In this document: positions 52,966 through 61,452 of the stretch, one piece after another
How the letters are laid out: each line of letters starts with the position of its first letter
Position numbering within the stretch: the first letter of the stretch is position 1
Source of the DNA: Desulfurispirillum indicum S5
GTDB lineage: Bacteria > Chrysiogenota > Chrysiogenetes > Chrysiogenales > Chrysiogenaceae
Assembly: GCF_000177635.2 (NCBI RefSeq)
Contig: NC_014836.1
Span: 291,501-355,500, forward strand
Reading direction: 5' to 3'
Length of the DNA stretch: 64,000 bases
The notes under the pieces: generated by a model
Seen by the model: the letters and a program-made list of their open reading frames with translations, nothing else
Told to the model about the DNA's origin: nothing
Databases searched by the model: none
Position numbers and translations under genes: made by a program

Positions 52966-54492
52966 ATGTCACCACTGTTTGCCTATCTTCTGCTGGGGGG
53001 CAACCTGCTGCTCCTGGCTATGCTGGCCCTGATCTGGAATACCCTGCGCCGTCCGGCTGATACCTCCCTGGAGCGCGCTCTGCGCGAAGAGCTCCGCAGC
53101 GCCCGCGATGAGACGGCTCGTCAGGCCCGTGAGCTGCGCGAAGAAGTGGCCTCGGCCCAGATAAAGGCCACAGAGATGCTGGTCAGTACCGTGAACACCC
53201 TGGGGGATAACCAGAAGAACCTGCTGGACAGACTGACCCAGGCGACCAGCACGGCGGGAACCCAGATGCGCGCCGAGATAGAGCAGCTCATCCTGCGCAA
53301 TGGCGAAGGCCTGAAAGAAGTGCAGACGACCACGGATATCAAGCTGGAAAAGGTGCGTGCCACGACCGACGAGCGCTTTGAACGCATTCGCCTGACCCTG
53401 GATGAGAAGCTGCGCGGCATGGGTGAAAACCAGCAGAAACACCTGGGTGAAGTGGTGACCGCCCTGCAGAGCGTGGAGCGCTCACTGCGGCAGGAACAGG
53501 AGAAAGCCCGCGAAGCTCTGGATTTGAAGTTTCGTCAGATACAGGAGAGCAACGAAAAGAAGCTGGATCAGATGCGCCAGACGGTGGACGAGAAACTTCA
53601 CAGCACCCTGGAAAAGCGACTGGGTGAATCCTTCAAGCTGGTCAGTGAACGCCTTGAGGCCGTGCAGCGCGGACTGGGGGAGATGCAGACCCTGGCCAAC
53701 GGTGTCGGCGACCTCAAGCGCGTGCTCAGCAACGTCAAGGAGCGGGGCACCTGGGGCGAGTACCAGCTGGGTGCCATCCTGGCGGAAATCCTCACCCCCG
53801 AGCAGTACGCACAGAATGTGCGGGTCAAGGACGGACGCGAAAGTGTGGAATTCGCCATCAAGCTGCCGGGGCGCAGTGATCAGCATGATAATCCCGTGTG
53901 GCTGCCCATAGACTCCAAGTTTCCCAAAGAGGCATACGAGCGGCTGGTGGAGGCATCCACCATTGCCGATGCCCAAGGGACTCAGCAGGCGGCGGCGGAG
54001 CTGTGCCGGGCCGTGACCAAGATGGCGCGGGATATCCAGGAGAAGTACATCAATCCGCCGGTCAGCACCGATTTTGCCATCCTCTTTCTGCCCACCGAAG
54101 GGCTCTTTGCCGAGGTGCTGCGTCAGCCGGGGCTGCACGATGAGCTGCAGCAGAAACACCGAGTGCTGGTGGCTGGCCCCACTACCCTTTCCGCCATACT
54201 GAACAGCCTGCGGGTCGGTTTCCAGACGCTGGTTATCGAGAAGCGCGCCAGTGAAGTCTGGACGGTGCTGGGTGCTGTGAAAACCGAATTCGGGAAATTT
54301 GGCGATGTGCTGGAGAAAGTGAAGAAGCAGATTCACACCGTCTCCAACACCCTGGATGAGTCTTCGCGCCGCACCCGGGTGATGGAGCGCAAACTGCGCA
54401 GTGTGGAAGAGCTGCCCGCCGATCAGACCAGTGTCGTGCTGGCACTTTCTGCCAGCGCGGATGACGAGGTGGAGGAGCAGCCCTCGTTGTAA
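52966..54492 (+). CDS. rmuC: DNA recombination protein RmuC
   Basis: 508 residues. One N-terminal membrane helix (LLLGGNLLLLAMLALIWNTL), a very long coiled coil (~residues 35-245, rich in Glu/Arg/Gln heptads) and the C-terminal RmuC nuclease-like domain: VKERGTWGEYQLGAILAEILTPEQYAQNVRVKDG, WLPIDSKFPKEAYERLVEAS and LFLPTEGLFAEVL. RmuC limits inversions at short inverted repeats; the abundance of such repeats nearby is notable but coincidence cannot be excluded. Good ribosome site GAGGAGC. Confidence 0.94.
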   Translation: MSPLFAYLLLGGNLLLLAMLALIWNTLRRPADTSLERALREELRSARDETARQARELREEVASAQIKATEMLVSTVNTLGDNQKNLLDRLTQATSTAGTQMRAEIEQLILRNGEGLKEVQTTTDIKLEKVRATTDERFERIRLTLDEKLRGMGENQQKHLGEVVTALQSVERSLRQEQEKAREALDLKFRQIQESNEKKLDQMRQTVDEKLHSTLEKRLGESFKLVSERLEAVQRGLGEMQTLANGVGDLKRVLSNVKERGTWGEYQLGAILAEILTPEQYAQNVRVKDGRESVEFAIKLPGRSDQHDNPVWLPIDSKFPKEAYERLVEASTIADAQGTQQAAAELCRAVTKMARDIQEKYINPPVSTDFAILFLPTEGLFAEVLRQPGLHDELQQKHRVLVAGPTTLSAILNSLRVGFQTLVIEKRASEVWTVLGAVKTEFGKFGDVLEKVKKQIHTVSNTLDESSRRTRVMERKLRSVEELPADQTSVVLALSASADDEVEEQPSL

Positions 54493-54626
54493 TTATTTAC
54501 GGTGTGTTGGTACTCGCGCCAGCATTCCTCCCAGAGGCGCTCACTTTCATCCGAGGACCTACGTCTCTGCCGCTCGCCATCCGGGCTCGCTCTCGGAATA
54601 CTGGTGCTCCTGCTGAAAAAAACGCA

Positions 54627-54657
54627 GGGTAGCCGTGAATGGTTACCCCTGGTTTTT
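54627..54657 (+). terminator. Rho-independent terminator after rmuC
   Basis: GGGTAGCC (54627-54634), loop GTGAAT, GGTTACCC (54641-54648; one G-T pair), then CTGG and TTTTT. Confidence 0.65.
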
Positions 54658-54806
54658 CTCTCTTCCCGTTGACGCAACAAGGGTGTCAAGTTTCGCATCT
54701 TGTTGTCTTAGGTTAAGGTGTTATTATTCTGACATTTATCGCGCGGAAACTGTATTGATTTTGAATGCTTGACTTATCTGGTATTCCACTTTTTGTTTCC
54801 GGATGT

Positions 54807-55349
54807 TGTCCTTTTTGACCGCGCAAAAAGGACACAAAAACGCGCCCCCCGAACGCCCGTTTTTCCGGATCGTTGGCTCGCCTGTCCTGGAGATCCGGCA
54901 GACACTGCATCCCTGCAGTGCTGCCGGACCACTCACTTCCTGTGAGTGTCCCGTTCGGGTCTTGCCAGCCAGGCGTCGCACTCACCGGACGGGCTCAGGG
55001 GGGAACGGCCTGCTTCTGCCTCTCCCCCGTGTTCTTTCCCAGCCAGGACGCACCAACTGTCAGGCTGCTGAAAAGCCTCATCTGCGGCGTTGCTCACAAG
55101 TGCTCGTCGCTGCGACGTACAGGAAGTACGCCTCACTCCTCACCTTGCTTGCGCCTTGCACCTGAGAGCTTTTCAATTGCCTGTATAACGCGATGGACCC
55201 GCAGGGTTGCCGCCACGACGGCGGCAACCGCAAACCAAAAGCCACGGAGGGCGGTTGTTTGCGGTCCCCAGTTCCAGGCAAGCGGACGGCTGATAAGGAC
55301 AGCACTGGGGATCGCTTCCCAGCCACTTTTGGCGACCCAAAAGTGGCAA
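54807..55349. repeat. Family B mosaic repeat, copy 3, interrupted by family A
   Basis: Same order of blocks as 6313-6739: the left TCCTTTTT/AAAAAGGA hairpin, GATCCGGCAGACNCTGCATCCCTGCAG-like middle, the CACTCACCGGACGGGCTCAGGGGGG stretch, then GCCGCCACGA/CGGCGGC and the terminal GCCACTTTTGG hairpin. The block order is broken after CAGGACGCACCAACTG by family A copy 3 and resumes at AACGCGATGGACCCGCAGG. Confidence 0.85.
55061..55183. repeat. Family A repeat, copy 3 (123 bp), inserted into family B
   Basis: Starts CAGGCTGCTGAAAAG and ends CTTTTCAATTGCCTG: 15-base terminal inverted repeats with three mismatches. The apical hairpin is CGTAC-AGGAA-GTACG. The uninterrupted B copy at 6313 shows what the target looked like. 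Confidence 0.88.
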
Positions 55350-55469
55350 ATAACTCATAAAAAGGTAAAGGTAATGTAAGCGACGCAGTCTGTGGAGAAC
55401 CACTCCCCCTCATTTCAGCATGACAGAAGGGAAGACGCTAACAACCTGTCGTTTCGGGGATGCGAAACT

Positions 55470-56033
55470 TCAGAAGGGTCTCGTAGCGCGATGGCAGCTG
55501 GTGAGATGGTCGTTGACCATACCCACCGCCTGCATGAAGGCATAGCAGATCGTTGATCCCACAAAGCGCATCCCGTGTTTTTTCAGGTCGCGGCTCAGAC
55601 GATCTGAGAGGGCCGTGCTGGCCGGTACCTCGCTGATATGGCTCCAGGAGTTGACGATGGGCCGGTTATCCACATAGCCCCACAAAAAGGCGTCCAGAGA
55701 GCCATATTGGGCCTGAATCTGCTGTACCGCCCGCGCGTTGCCGATGGCGGAGCGGATTTTCAGGCGGTTGCGCACTATGCCCGCGTCGGCCAGCAGGCGC
55801 TGCACATCGTCCTCCGTGAAGGCCGCAACCTTGTCGATGGCAAAACCGGCGAAAGCGCGGCGGTAGTTTTCCCGCTTGCGCAGAATGGTTATCCAGCTCA
55901 GCCCCGCCTGGGCGCCTTCCAGAATCAGCATCTCAAAGAGCCTGCGATCATCATGGACGGGAATCCCCCATTCCTCATCGTGATAGGCGATATACAGCGG
56001 ATCATCGCCGCACCAGTCACAGCGTCTGGTCAT
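55470..56033 (-). CDS. tag: DNA-3-methyladenine glycosylase I
   Basis: 187 residues. It begins MTRRCDWCGDDPLYIAYHDEEWGIPVHDDRRLFEMLILEGAQAGLSW, the Tag signature with the Trp/Glu pocket that holds 3-methyladenine; the zinc-binding Cys at the N-terminus (CDWC has C5) pairs with later His-x3-His/Cys (HLTSCH near the end). Constitutive base-excision repair of alkylated DNA. Last gene of a four-gene minus-strand operon (17-base gap from the NUDIX gene). Confidence 0.96.
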   Translation of the reverse strand: MTRRCDWCGDDPLYIAYHDEEWGIPVHDDRRLFEMLILEGAQAGLSWITILRKRENYRRAFAGFAIDKVAAFTEDDVQRLLADAGIVRNRLKIRSAIGNARAVQQIQAQYGSLDAFLWGYVDNRPIVNSWSHISEVPASTALSDRLSRDLKKHGMRFVGSTICYAFMQAVGMVNDHLTSCHRATRPF

Positions 56034-56050
56034 AGCTTCCCCCGTATCTT

Positions 56051-56551
56051 TCAGAATGTGAGCCCGGGATCCTTCCGGCTTGCCTGGAAGCGCGCCAGAA
56101 TACTCTGGGCTTTGGCGGCTTTGCTGGTCAGCACTGCTTCCTCGGGAACCCAGCGGCTGACCAGACCGTGATGGGCCTCAGCGCCCTGCAGGTTCAGCGG
56201 ATGCACCTCCCGGCTGTTGTCGATGGTAATGGCAAAGAAGAAGACCTTCTCATCGCTCATGCCCACAGAACTGTAGACATATCCCAGATCAAGCAGCTCG
56301 CCGGGCTGCGCGTCAATTCCCGCCTCTTCACGCAGCTCGCGCACTGCCGTCTGCAGGGGTGTCTCTCCGGCATCTATCAGCCCGGCCGGGAATTCCAGCA
56401 CCCGCTGGGCCACCGGTGGCCGGTACTGCTCCACCATCAGGTAGAGGCCCGTATCGCGATTGTGAATCAGGACGATAACCGCTCCTTCGCACTGTACCCG
56501 GCTGACATACTCCCAGCCGTCTCTGCTTTTCAGTTCAAGATACTTTCCCAC
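56051..56551 (-). CDS. NUDIX hydrolase (ADP-ribose pyrophosphatase-like)
   Basis: 166 residues from a GTG at 56551 with GGAGG seven bases upstream; this leaves a 13-base gap to glsA, whereas the longest open frame would run into glsA. The Nudix box is complete: GLIDAGETPLQTAVRELREEAGI (G-x5-E-x7-R-E-U-x-E-E-x-G-U), inside an EFPAGLID context and followed by LGYVYSSVGMSDEKVFFF, as in the ADP-ribose/nucleotide-sugar branch. Cleaves nucleoside diphosphate linked to X; substrate inferred. Confidence 0.9.
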   Translation of the reverse strand: MGKYLELKSRDGWEYVSRVQCEGAVIVLIHNRDTGLYLMVEQYRPPVAQRVLEFPAGLIDAGETPLQTAVRELREEAGIDAQPGELLDLGYVYSSVGMSDEKVFFFAITIDNSREVHPLNLQGAEAHHGLVSRWVPEEAVLTSKAAKAQSILARFQASRKDPGLTF

Positions 56552-56564
56552 GCGAATTCCTCCA

Positions 56565-57479
56565 TCAGAATATCGAGAGCCCGGTGCGTGACGTGAACAT
56601 TTCCAGGGCCTTCTGTCCCAGCAGAGAGTTGTGGCTGGCATCCAGAGCCGGAGACCACACGCACAGGCTCAAGGTGTCCGGCACAATCGCCACAATACCT
56701 CCTCCCACACCACTTTTACAGGGCAGGCCGATGAGAAAGGCGAATTCACCGGCCGCGTCATAGGTGCCGCAGGTCAGCATCAGGGCGTTGATGCGGCGGG
56801 CCTGCCGGGCGCTGATCACCTGTACCCCGCTGAAGGGGTGGCTGCCATCGCGACACAGGAAATTGACTGCCCGGGCCAGCTGCAGGCAATTCATGGGGAT
56901 GGCGCACTGGCGGAAGTAGACATCCAGCACCGTGCAGACGTCATTGTCCAGTTTGCCGAAGCTCTTGATGAAGTTCGCCAGCGCCACGTTGCGAAATCCG
57001 GTGGCTGCTTCGGAAGCAGCCACTTCCTCGTCAATGTGTACCGGCTCGTCGCAGAGGCTGGATATCAGGGCCAGCATCTCGGACTTGGGGTCATCGCCGC
57101 AGGTGACCAGACAGTCGGCTACCGCAATGGCACCCGCGTTGATAAAGGGATTACGGGGAATGCCCTGCTCGCTCTCCAGCTGCATCAGGGAGTTAAAGGG
57201 ATTCCCGGAAGGCTCCCTGCCGATGCGTTCCCACAAACGCTCCCCTGCCAGGCGCATGGCCATGGTCAGCGAGAAGACCTTGGAAATACTCTGGATGGAA
57301 AAAGGCGTCATGGCATCGCCAGCCCAGGCCTCGACCCCATCGCGGGTGCGCAGGGCGATGCCGAACTGGCAGGGGTTGACCCGGGCCAGCGCTGGAATGT
57401 AGTTGGCGACTGCCCCCGCTTTGCCGAGCTGCGGGCGAATCGCCGCGACAATATCATCGAGAATTTCCTGAGAGTTCAT
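56565..57479 (-). CDS. glsA: Glutaminase A
   Basis: 304 residues, the usual length of bacterial glutaminase (GlsA/YbaS, serine-dependent beta-lactamase-like fold). Conserved parts: IPALARVNPCQFGIALRT, FSIQSISKVFSL (catalytic Ser-x-x-Lys), PFINAGAIAVADCLV, and YDAAGEFAFLIGLPCKSGVGGGIVAIVP. Hydrolyses glutamine to glutamate and ammonia; contributes to acid resistance in E. coli. 25 bases downstream of the serine hydrolase gene. Confidence 0.96.
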   Translation of the reverse strand: MNSQEILDDIVAAIRPQLGKAGAVANYIPALARVNPCQFGIALRTRDGVEAWAGDAMTPFSIQSISKVFSLTMAMRLAGERLWERIGREPSGNPFNSLMQLESEQGIPRNPFINAGAIAVADCLVTCGDDPKSEMLALISSLCDEPVHIDEEVAASEAATGFRNVALANFIKSFGKLDNDVCTVLDVYFRQCAIPMNCLQLARAVNFLCRDGSHPFSGVQVISARQARRINALMLTCGTYDAAGEFAFLIGLPCKSGVGGGIVAIVPDTLSLCVWSPALDASHNSLLGQKALEMFTSRTGLSIF

Positions 57480-57504
57480 AGCTTAACCCTCCCCTGTACG
57501 AGTT

Positions 57505-58560
57505 TCAACACCTGCCAGTGCCACAGCCACCTCCGCAGCCAGCGGAAAAACGCTCCGGCGCCAGCGCCACCAGCAGCTTCTGGGGAAGCCCCTCAAGGCT
57601 GCGACCGGGGGACAGGTGGTGCCACCAGGGCGGAATGCGATTGGTCAGAATCATGATTGCAACGGGAATATCCAGCGACCAACCCGCCATGGCGTGCTGC
57701 CCGAATGTGCCGCCGCTGTGCCAGGCCACCCGGCCCAGGCGCGAATCCTGGCTCAACATCCAGCCAAGCCCCATCCAGGTACCCCGGCCCACTGTGGCCT
57801 GGGGCTGCACCATCAAACCCGCCAGCGACACCCAGGGCTCGCCGGAGGCACCCATCTGGGCCAGCAGAAACTTCATCATATCCTCCCCCGTGGAGCGCCA
57901 CACCCCCGCCGGCTCCATGCCACGCCACTGAAAGGGCGGCACCCGCCGTCCCCGTGAATCATGGCCCTGCACCAGGCGTTCGGCGGGATAGCCTTCATGG
58001 TCAATGGCCGTATCGCGCATTCCCAGAGGCTCCAGAATCAGCTCCCTCACCGCATCCCCGTAGGACTTGCCACATGCCTCAGCCAGAATGCGGCCCAGCA
58101 GCGCCATACCCACATTGGAGTAACGCATCTTGCCCGCACCACGCAGAACACGGGGCTGACGCAGCAGAAAGTGGCCCAGATCGTCCGGACCGAACGCCTC
58201 AGCCAGCTGACGCCCCCGCAGCAGCATCTGCCAGGTGGGAAACACATCACGGGGCAGACCGGAAGTATGGGTGGCCAGCTGATGCAGAGTCATGCTCTCG
58301 GCCCAGGGAAACTGAGGGAAGAAACGGCTGACCGGATCCGTCAGACCCAGCTCGCCCCGCTGCACCAAAAGCGCCAGCAGCGTCGTAGTAAAGAGCTTGC
58401 CCACCGAACCGACCTCAAACACCGGCAGCTCCATCCCCTCGACATCACCATGCCGCCAACTCCAGGAATCATGGCCGAGGCGCACCTGCACCTCCACGGC
58501 ACTGCGCGGTGAACGGGCGAGAAAGGTCTTAAGCACGGAAAGAGCGGCATCGGTATGCAT
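57505..58560 (-). CDS. Serine hydrolase of the class C beta-lactamase/penicillin-binding family
   Basis: 351 residues, no clear signal peptide, ATG at 58560 with AAAGGAA upstream. Motifs: SVGK (residues ~51-54, SxxK nucleophile), YSN (YSNVGMALLGRIL) and HSGGT (third motif). This is the Beta-lactamase Pfam family that includes esterases, D-aminopeptidases and transglycosylase-like enzymes; with no signal peptide, resistance to beta-lactams is unlikely. Cysteine-rich tail (CGGGCGTGRC) is odd. First gene of the operon with glsA, NUDIX and tag. Confidence 0.88.
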   Translation of the reverse strand: MHTDAALSVLKTFLARSPRSAVEVQVRLGHDSWSWRHGDVEGMELPVFEVGSVGKLFTTTLLALLVQRGELGLTDPVSRFFPQFPWAESMTLHQLATHTSGLPRDVFPTWQMLLRGRQLAEAFGPDDLGHFLLRQPRVLRGAGKMRYSNVGMALLGRILAEACGKSYGDAVRELILEPLGMRDTAIDHEGYPAERLVQGHDSRGRRVPPFQWRGMEPAGVWRSTGEDMMKFLLAQMGASGEPWVSLAGLMVQPQATVGRGTWMGLGWMLSQDSRLGRVAWHSGGTFGQHAMAGWSLDIPVAIMILTNRIPPWWHHLSPGRSLEGLPQKLLVALAPERFSAGCGGGCGTGRC

Positions 58561-58576
58561 GGGAAGGTTCCTTTTG

Positions 58577-58634
58577 CAGGCTGCTGAGAAGTCCCCACCT
58601 GTGGCATTGCACCTTTGGACTTTTCAATTACCTG
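58577..58634. repeat. Family A repeat, internally deleted copy 4 (58 bp)
   Basis: Begins CAGGCTGCTGAGAAG and ends TTTTCAATTACCTG like the other copies, but only about 30 bases (ending ...GGCATTGCACCT) remain between the ends. It lies upstream of the serine hydrolase operon. Confidence 0.75.
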
Positions 58635-58721
58635 TCTGAATAATGTGTTTTCAGCAAGCAGTTAAAATTTGTCTTTTCTCTCTTGCAATTACGGTTATTC
58701 CTGTCATTCCACGTCATCACC

Positions 58722-59927
58722 TCAGTACAAGAACCCAAACAGCCACAGTGGCACTTTTCTGCCCGAGCCGATTTCCAGACCATCGGCGATGACCCAGGCG
58801 TTGTCGAGATCCTGTACCTGTCCGAAGCCCTTTGTCCTGCCTCCGATTTCCATGGTGTACTTTTCGTCTACAAGAAAGTCGCCCTGATCCAGATAGTGCA
58901 ACTGGTGGTGGACGCCTGCCATGCTGGCAAAAAAGGTTTCCCGCAGGGTGCCTTTTTCCTTTTCCACGCTGAGGGCGGAGAAGAGGTTGGTATTGGACAG
59001 GTAGAGTTTATCGGCCTTGCGGATGGCTCCGAAGCGTTTGGCTTCGTGGCTTATGTGGCGCACCAGTTCGGCGCGGCTGAGGTAGTCGATGTACTTGTAC
59101 AGGGTGGTTTTGGTTATACCGGTCAGGGAGGCCAGCTTGTCGATGGAAAGTTCCAGCGGTTTCGAGATGCTGATGGTGTGCAGCAGTTTCTTCAGGGTGG
59201 CAATTTTGTCGGGCGGGATATGGAAGAGTTTGCCGAGGTCGCTGTGCAGGGCCGTGTTTATGGTTTCGCCGAGACGATCCACATACTTGTGCGTGTCTTC
59301 AAAGTAAAAGGGGTAAGCGCCAACACGCAGGTACTCTTCAAAGTACTTGAGTATTTTACCGTTTGGGAGTGCCTGGATAAGGCGATGGGCCAGGGCTTCA
59401 TGGTCTGCCAGCAGCTCCGGCAACGTCACTGGTTCCAGCTGAATTGACAGGGAGATTTCCAGGTACTCGCGCAGTGAGAGGATGGGAAGGTGGTACATGG
59501 AATAGCGGCGCGCAAAATCCGGGTTGGTGATGCGCACTGCCGAAGAACCGGAGAAGTACACCCGAATATTCAGGAAGTCATAGATGGATTTGAGGTGGGC
59601 CTCAAAATCCTCTGCCTCGTGAATTTCGTCAATCACCATGCACTCGCCGCCGCTTTTGCAGAAGCTGTCCACAAGGTCAAAAAGCGATACTCCCTGCAGC
59701 ATGGGATGATCACAGGAGATATAGAGGGTGTTTTCCCGCTGGAGGGGCAGGTTGCGCAGCACCTGCAGCAGCAGAGTGGTTTTCCCCACGCCACGGGCAC
59801 CGTAAACGCCTGTGATGCGGCTTTGGGAAGCAGCGATCTGCGGATAGTGAAAGCGCTGATACTTTGGCAGGGGCATATTCTGTTTGAGCAGCGAAAGGCG
59901 CTTGGCACCGAGAAGAATCTCTTCCAT
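58722..59927 (-). CDS. AAA ATPase of the ATPase/DUF4143-like type
   Basis: 401 residues from the ATG at 59927 with GGAGG six bases upstream. Walker A GARGVGKTT (43-51) and Walker B CMVIDEIHEA (~97-106) are intact; FSGSSAVRITNPDFARRYSMYHLPILSLREYLEI matches the sensor/arginine region of the AAA_14 (DUF4143-associated) proteins. A winged helix (TLYKYIDYLSRAELVRHI, ~280-305) sits before a PD-(D/E)xK-like tail (DFLVDEKYTMEIGGRTKGFGQ). Probably a DNA-linked ATPase; role unknown. Confidence 0.88.
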   Translation of the reverse strand: MEEILLGAKRLSLLKQNMPLPKYQRFHYPQIAASQSRITGVYGARGVGKTTLLLQVLRNLPLQRENTLYISCDHPMLQGVSLFDLVDSFCKSGGECMVIDEIHEAEDFEAHLKSIYDFLNIRVYFSGSSAVRITNPDFARRYSMYHLPILSLREYLEISLSIQLEPVTLPELLADHEALAHRLIQALPNGKILKYFEEYLRVGAYPFYFEDTHKYVDRLGETINTALHSDLGKLFHIPPDKIATLKKLLHTISISKPLELSIDKLASLTGITKTTLYKYIDYLSRAELVRHISHEAKRFGAIRKADKLYLSNTNLFSALSVEKEKGTLRETFFASMAGVHHQLHYLDQGDFLVDEKYTMEIGGRTKGFGQVQDLDNAWVIADGLEIGSGRKVPLWLFGFLY

Positions 59928-59959
59928 GGCTATCCTCCAGAAAAAACACTGCCGCAAGC

Positions 59960-60012
59960 TAGTCTATTGCGTTAGACTATAACCCATGATTTTAGTCTAA
60001 TGCAATAGACTA
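59960..60012. promoter_or_regulatory. Paired palindromes upstream of the AAA ATPase gene
   Basis: TAGTCTATTGCGTTAGACTA (59960-59979) and TAGTCTAATGCAATAGACTA (59993-60012). Each is a palindrome with TAGTCTA/TAGACTA arms, and the two are mirror images of each other with one mismatch, separated by 13 bases. They lie 33-85 bases upstream of the start. Likely operator or autoregulatory site; also 8 bases past the end of the next gene. Confidence 0.75.
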
Positions 60013-60019
60013 TCGCGTG

Positions 60020-60739
60020 TCACTCAGCAACGGGTACTTCTTTCGTGCCGTCGCGGCGTTCCACCCAGCCACCTGCCTGATAATGCCCATACCACTCCAG
60101 CAATGCCTGTTGTTCGGTGGTCCTTTCCCCTTGCCTTTTCAGAGCCGACATGACCAGTGCCAGATCATCCTCCACATCCACGTCAGCCAGGGGCTCCAGA
60201 CTGGTAACCGGTGCAAACTTTTCCACACCAGCTGTCCACTGGGCAGCGGTCTGAGCACAGCTATAGGGGACATCGGTCCATGCTTTTGCTGGCAGGGGAA
60301 TATTCACCCCGCACAAGTAGAAGCCTCCATCGGTGCAGAGGCCAAGCACCGCGCGGGGCTGGGAGTCGGCAAGGATTTCCAGCGCCTGGGCGATGTGGCT
60401 GATGTGCAGCTGGGGTGAGTCGGCCCCCAGCAGGATGGCGCTGCCGTGGCGACTTTGAAGGCATTGATAGACGTGGTGGAGGCGATCGCCGAGGCCACCC
60501 TCTCCCTGGCTGATGGTGGGGAAATCCTGCCAGAGGGGATCATGCAGGGCATTGTCTTCCGCCACAGCCCAGTAGGGCTGGATATTCCGGCTGATGGCAG
60601 CCTGTTTCAGAACGGAAGCCACCGCCAGGGCCGAGAGGCGGTGAAACTCCTCTGCCGCTGATTGTCCGATGGCAGCAGCCAGGCGGGTTTTGAGGGGGGA
60701 GTATCCGGGGGTTTTGACAAAGATGGCGGCGGCGGTCAT
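60020..60739 (-). CDS. TIGR04282-type glycosyltransferase (DUF2064)
   Basis: 239 residues from the ATG at 60739 with GGAG six bases upstream; start overlaps the previous stop by four bases. Nucleotide-sugar fold of the DUF2064/CofC-like group: AIFVKTPGYSPLKTRLAAAIG, SAILLGADSPQLHISHIAQAL and DVDVEDDL. In other bacteria this gene pairs with the TIGR04283 transferase next to it and with radical-SAM/ArsM genes of arsenosugar synthesis; those are absent from the visible window. Confidence 0.85.
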   Translation of the reverse strand: MTAAAIFVKTPGYSPLKTRLAAAIGQSAAEEFHRLSALAVASVLKQAAISRNIQPYWAVAEDNALHDPLWQDFPTISQGEGGLGDRLHHVYQCLQSRHGSAILLGADSPQLHISHIAQALEILADSQPRAVLGLCTDGGFYLCGVNIPLPAKAWTDVPYSCAQTAAQWTAGVEKFAPVTSLEPLADVDVEDDLALVMSALKRQGERTTEQQALLEWYGHYQAGGWVERRDGTKEVPVAE

Positions 60740-61446
60740 GGCAGGCTCCGTTTGGAATTTCGTTGCGTTGAACGCCACTTCAGGTACTGGGGCACGGCCT
60801 GCCGGATGGTCAGCAAGCCATGCCGGGTGCTGGTGCGCAGCCAGCCCTGTTGCCGGTACTTGCGGGCGCTGGTGCGGATGGTGCCGCCACTCCAGCCCAG
60901 GGAAAATCCGTGCTGGCGCACGGCCCAGGCCAGCAGGTGGTCCTCGCCGTAGGGGGCGGTTTCATCGTAGCCTCCCACCTGTTGGAAAAGGGATCGCGGC
61001 AACAAAAATCCCTGGTCGCCGAAGGGCATGCCGCCGTATCGGGAGCGCAACCAGGCCCCAAAGGCAGTGATGGGCATAAGGGCGGAGCCGTCGGCCAGAA
61101 ACTCCAGGCGGAAGTACCACAGGCGTGGCTCATGTTCCCCTGCTATTATGGAGTGCAGGGCGGGCAGAGTGGTTGGATCCAGGCGGCTGTCGGCGTGCAG
61201 AAACCACAGCCATTGACGGGAACTGTGACCCGCACCGGCATTCATCTGCTGTGCCCTGCCCGACGCGCTCACTATCCATTTCACTGCCTGGGTATTGGCC
61301 GCCCGATCCGGTGGCGGTTCAGGGGATACCAGCAGCACCTCGCCGCCTTCCTGCAGTACTGGCTGCAGATCGGGCAGCAGTTCGCGCCAGGTGGTGTCCC
61401 CTGGGGCAACGGGGATGATAATGGAGAGTTGCGGGTACAATGCCAT
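60736..61446 (-). CDS. TIGR04283-type glycosyltransferase family 2
   Basis: 236 residues. GT2 core: LSIIIPVAPGDTTWRELLPDLQPVL, ASGRAQQMNAGAGHSSRQWLWFLHADSRLDP (the HADS carrying the metal-binding Asp), and GMPFGDQGFLLPRSLFQQVGGYDETAPYGEDHLLAW. This matches the TIGR04283 family exactly in layout. Functions suggested for the pair are arsenosugar or other small glycoside formation, by association only. The 6-base gap from the flavoprotein fusion gene upstream points to one operon. Confidence 0.87.
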   Translation of the reverse strand: MALYPQLSIIIPVAPGDTTWRELLPDLQPVLQEGGEVLLVSPEPPPDRAANTQAVKWIVSASGRAQQMNAGAGHSSRQWLWFLHADSRLDPTTLPALHSIIAGEHEPRLWYFRLEFLADGSALMPITAFGAWLRSRYGGMPFGDQGFLLPRSLFQQVGGYDETAPYGEDHLLAWAVRQHGFSLGWSGGTIRTSARKYRQQGWLRTSTRHGLLTIRQAVPQYLKWRSTQRNSKRSLP

Positions 61447-61452
61447 GACTCC

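Larger units (their letters stand above)
54493..55469. other. Gene-less repeat region between rmuC and tag
   Basis: Holds the rmuC terminator (54627-54657), family B copy 3 (54807-55349) with family A copy 3 inserted in it (55061-55183), and a GTTTCG/CGAAAC hairpin (55451-55468) next to the tag stop. Short open frames occur on both strands but none has a ribosome site or recognisable domain. I see no gene. Confidence 0.75.

Noticed and set aside
54423-54698. Minus-strand open frame after rmuC
   Set aside because: It overlaps the rmuC 3' end and its terminator, has no ribosome site and no recognisable domain.
57505-58560. Serine hydrolase as a beta-lactamase resistance gene
   Set aside because: There is no signal peptide, so a periplasmic beta-lactamase role is unlikely.
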